From Anabaena sp051781005 (GTDB lineage: Bacteria > Cyanobacteriota > Cyanobacteriia > Cyanobacteriales > Nostocaceae), in the NCBI RefSeq assembly GCF_051781005.1, contig NZ_JBPWOA010000002.1, positions 124,001 through 188,000 on the forward strand: a DNA stretch of 64,000 nucleotides, read 5' to 3'. A model generated the notes under the pieces. That model saw only the letters and a list, made by a program, of their open reading frames with translations. It made no database searches and was not told the DNA's origin. Each line of letters begins with the position of its first letter. Positions within the stretch are counted from its first letter, which is position 1. The translations under genes were made by a program, and so were the position numbers. Positions 62,439 to 64,000 of the stretch are shown piece by piece.

Positions 62439-63308
62439 TTAATAAGCTCTTGTTGGTAGTTCTTGCTCTAATTTTAGTAATGCTTCCACACGTGCCTCAG
62501 TTGCAGGGTGACTGGAAAACAAATTACCTAAAAATTGCCCAGAAATTGGATGAATAATCAATAATGGTTCAAAGGCTGGATTAGCATTTAAAGGTATCTG
62601 TTTTGCTGTAGCTTCTAAACGTTGTAAAGCCTTAGCTAAAGCGCGGGGATTACCTGTTAATTTTGCAGCACCAGCATCAGCAGAAAATTCTCTTGTGCGG
62701 GAAATTGCCAACTGAATTACTGTCGCGGCTATGGGTGCAAGCATAACTGTCACCAGCACTCCCAAAGGATTTCCTCCTCTTTCATTATCTCTTGAACCGC
62801 CACCAAACCACAAGCTATAACTTAACATTTGTGCCAGGAAAGAAATCGCACCGGCAACAGTAGCAGCAACGGCTTGAGTTAAGGTATCACGATTGATAAT
62901 ATGGGTGAGTTCGTGAGCAATAACACCTTCTAATTCTTCCTCTGGTAAAATATTTAAAATGCCTTCAGTTACGGCAACAGCAGCGTGTTCTGGATCTCTC
63001 CCTGTAGCGAAAGCATTGGCAGTTTGTCCAGGAACAATGTAAACTCCTGGCATGGGAATATTGGCACGCGCAGACAATCTTTGCACCATGCGATAAAGTC
63101 CCGGTGCTTGGGCTTCACTAACAGGTTGGGCTTGATAAACTGCCAAGGCAATTTTATCAGATTGATACCAAGAAAACAGGTTAGTAACTGCTGCTAACCC
63201 AATTCCTATGATCAAACCACCTGTACCACCAATTACCCAATAACTAATTGCAATTAATAAGCCGCTAAGTGTGGCTAACAAAACAGCAGTTTTCAGTTGA
63301 TTTCCCAT
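62439..63308 (-). CDS. htpX: HtpX-like M48 membrane zinc metalloprotease
   Basis: 289 residues from the ATG at 63308; a longer reading to 63374 lacks a ribosome site, while AGGAGAG sits before the chosen start. It has two N-terminal membrane helices, the zinc motif HELTH in VIAHELTHIINRD, two further helices, and the third ligand glutamate in REFSADAGAAKL. HtpX degrades misfolded membrane proteins under stress. The sequence PMPGVYIVPGQTANAFATGR is the family block before HExxH. Confidence 0.95.
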   Translation of the reverse strand: MGNQLKTAVLLATLSGLLIAISYWVIGGTGGLIIGIGLAAVTNLFSWYQSDKIALAVYQAQPVSEAQAPGLYRMVQRLSARANIPMPGVYIVPGQTANAFATGRDPEHAAVAVTEGILNILPEEELEGVIAHELTHIINRDTLTQAVAATVAGAISFLAQMLSYSLWFGGGSRDNERGGNPLGVLVTVMLAPIAATVIQLAISRTREFSADAGAAKLTGNPRALAKALQRLEATAKQIPLNANPAFEPLLIIHPISGQFLGNLFSSHPATEARVEALLKLEQELPTRAY

Positions 63309-63494
63309 ATTGCACTCTCCTGTTAATGCTGTGTTAATTTCTTTAACTTTTAGTAGACAACAGCATTTGTTCAACCATGTCTTGATTGTATCGAGTCCAA
63401 CTCTGAGGTACAGTGATGAAAACCTGTTAGAGAAGTACGGTTTTCCCGCTACATCTGTAAAAATACAATTTAGTTTAGCTGCTACTTTATATTT

Positions 63495-64000
63495 TTAAGG
63501 TTCTTTAAACACATCTAAAAATGGTTGATAAGCAAAGGCTCTATTACGCTTTTGCCCTGTAATTTCTTGTAGCAAACCTAACTCGCAAAGCTCCCTAATT
63601 AGTGTGTTTGCATTGGGATATGATAATTGAATTATTTCTTGAACAATTTCTACAGAAACAATCGGTCTGAAGTACAAACTTTCTAGTAAAGTTATGGCAT
63701 TTCCTGATTTACGACCCATTGTATTTAGCACTAACTGTCGATGTTCTTCTTTCATACTGACTATTTTGCGAGCAGTTGCAGATGCTTCTTGAGCTACTTC
63801 ATGGACTCCACGCAAGAAGAATTTAAGCCAACCTTCCCAGTTACCATTATCTCTCACAGCTTGAAGACGGTCATAATATTCAGTGCGATGTTTCTTGAAA
63901 TAGTAAGAGATATACAACAATGGTCGTTTAAGTATATTTTGTTCACACAGTAGAAAAGTAATTAGTATACGACCTGTTCTGCCATTACCATCCAGAAAAG
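63495..64000 (-). CDS. Fic family protein, C-terminal part (5' end outside window)
   Basis: The frame stays open past the internal ATG at 63920 to the window edge. The upstream residues read LDGNGRTGRILITFLL, i.e. the second half of the Fic motif HPFxDGNGRxGR with the catalytic-loop arginine. After it come the helical segment WEGWLKFFLRGVHEVAQEAS and a winged-helix end (EIIQLSYPNANTLIRELCEL). Fic proteins transfer AMP from ATP to protein hydroxyls. The inhibitory helix and the catalytic histidine lie beyond the edge. The C-terminal helix-turn-helix is typical of the long cyanobacterial Fic proteins. Confidence 0.88.
   Translation of the reverse strand, partial: FLDGNGRTGRILITFLLCEQNILKRPLLYISYYFKKHRTEYYDRLQAVRDNGNWEGWLKFFLRGVHEVAQEASATARKIVSMKEEHRQLVLNTMGRKSGNAITLLESLYFRPIVSVEIVQEIIQLSYPNANTLIRELCELGLLQEITGQKRNRAFAYQPFLDVFKEP

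Overview
The window is chromosomal DNA of a filamentous, probably heterocyst-forming cyanobacterium (Nostoc/Anabaena-like Nostocales). The evidence is the rbcL-rbcX-rbcS order, a KaiB-family protein, a 6S RNA next to purK, hopanoid genes, many pentapeptide-repeat proteins, frequent GCGATCGC (HIP1) octamers, and Nostoc-type heptamer tandem repeats (STRR) in spacers. Exact genus cannot be fixed from the sequence alone. No tRNA, rRNA, CRISPR array, complete IS or prophage was seen.

Layout. 1-4.0 kb: end of a KaiB-like gene, then a multi-PAS histidine kinase and two single-domain response regulators. 4.1-6.8 kb: a small membrane protein, a lumenal pentapeptide protein overlapping purK, and the 6S RNA gene with promoter and terminator. 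7.3-11.5 kb: a pair of M16 peptidases (one catalytic, one lacking the zinc motif), a peptidoglycan-binding protein and a holin-like membrane protein. 11.5-16.5 kb: CbiG C-terminal domain alone, a spacer full of palindromic repeats, a secreted Asp-rich protein built from a 180-residue tandem duplication, glutamate dehydrogenase with a perfect NtcA-type box, and a small secreted protein. 16.7-21.7 kb: an antitoxin remnant cut by a MITE-like element, a CYP120-like P450, an apocarotenoid oxygenase and an FBT-family transporter. 21.9-31.6 kb: housekeeping genes (xth, thioredoxin, prmA, serA, panB) with pentapeptide, sunset-domain, Uma2 and beta-propeller proteins.

31.6-35.1 kb holds the Rubisco operon with a 1-kb upstream region that contains an NtcA-like promoter and a leader of about 465 nt. 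A toxin-antitoxin pair with a damaged PIN toxin and an acetyltransferase follow. 36.5-41.5 kb has a TRAP transporter (two permease genes on +, binding protein on -), a MAPEG protein and a flavoprotein of the SelD-associated type. 41.8-46.1 kb has two related pentapeptide proteins and a subtilisin-like protease. 47.0-50.3 kb is a divergent hopanoid locus (hpnB, shc).

51.4-58.4 kb looks like a zinc-limitation island: hemB and a COG0523 GTPase each preceded by a Zur/Fur-type palindrome, with a flavoprotein, folE, a second P-loop protein and two degenerate metallophosphoesterases. In the first of these, two metal-ligand positions have become cysteine; this is the most unusual observation here. 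The window ends with a pentapeptide/membrane fusion protein, a second Uma2 protein, a coiled-coil protein, an HtpX-like protease and the C-terminal part of a Fic protein running off the edge.
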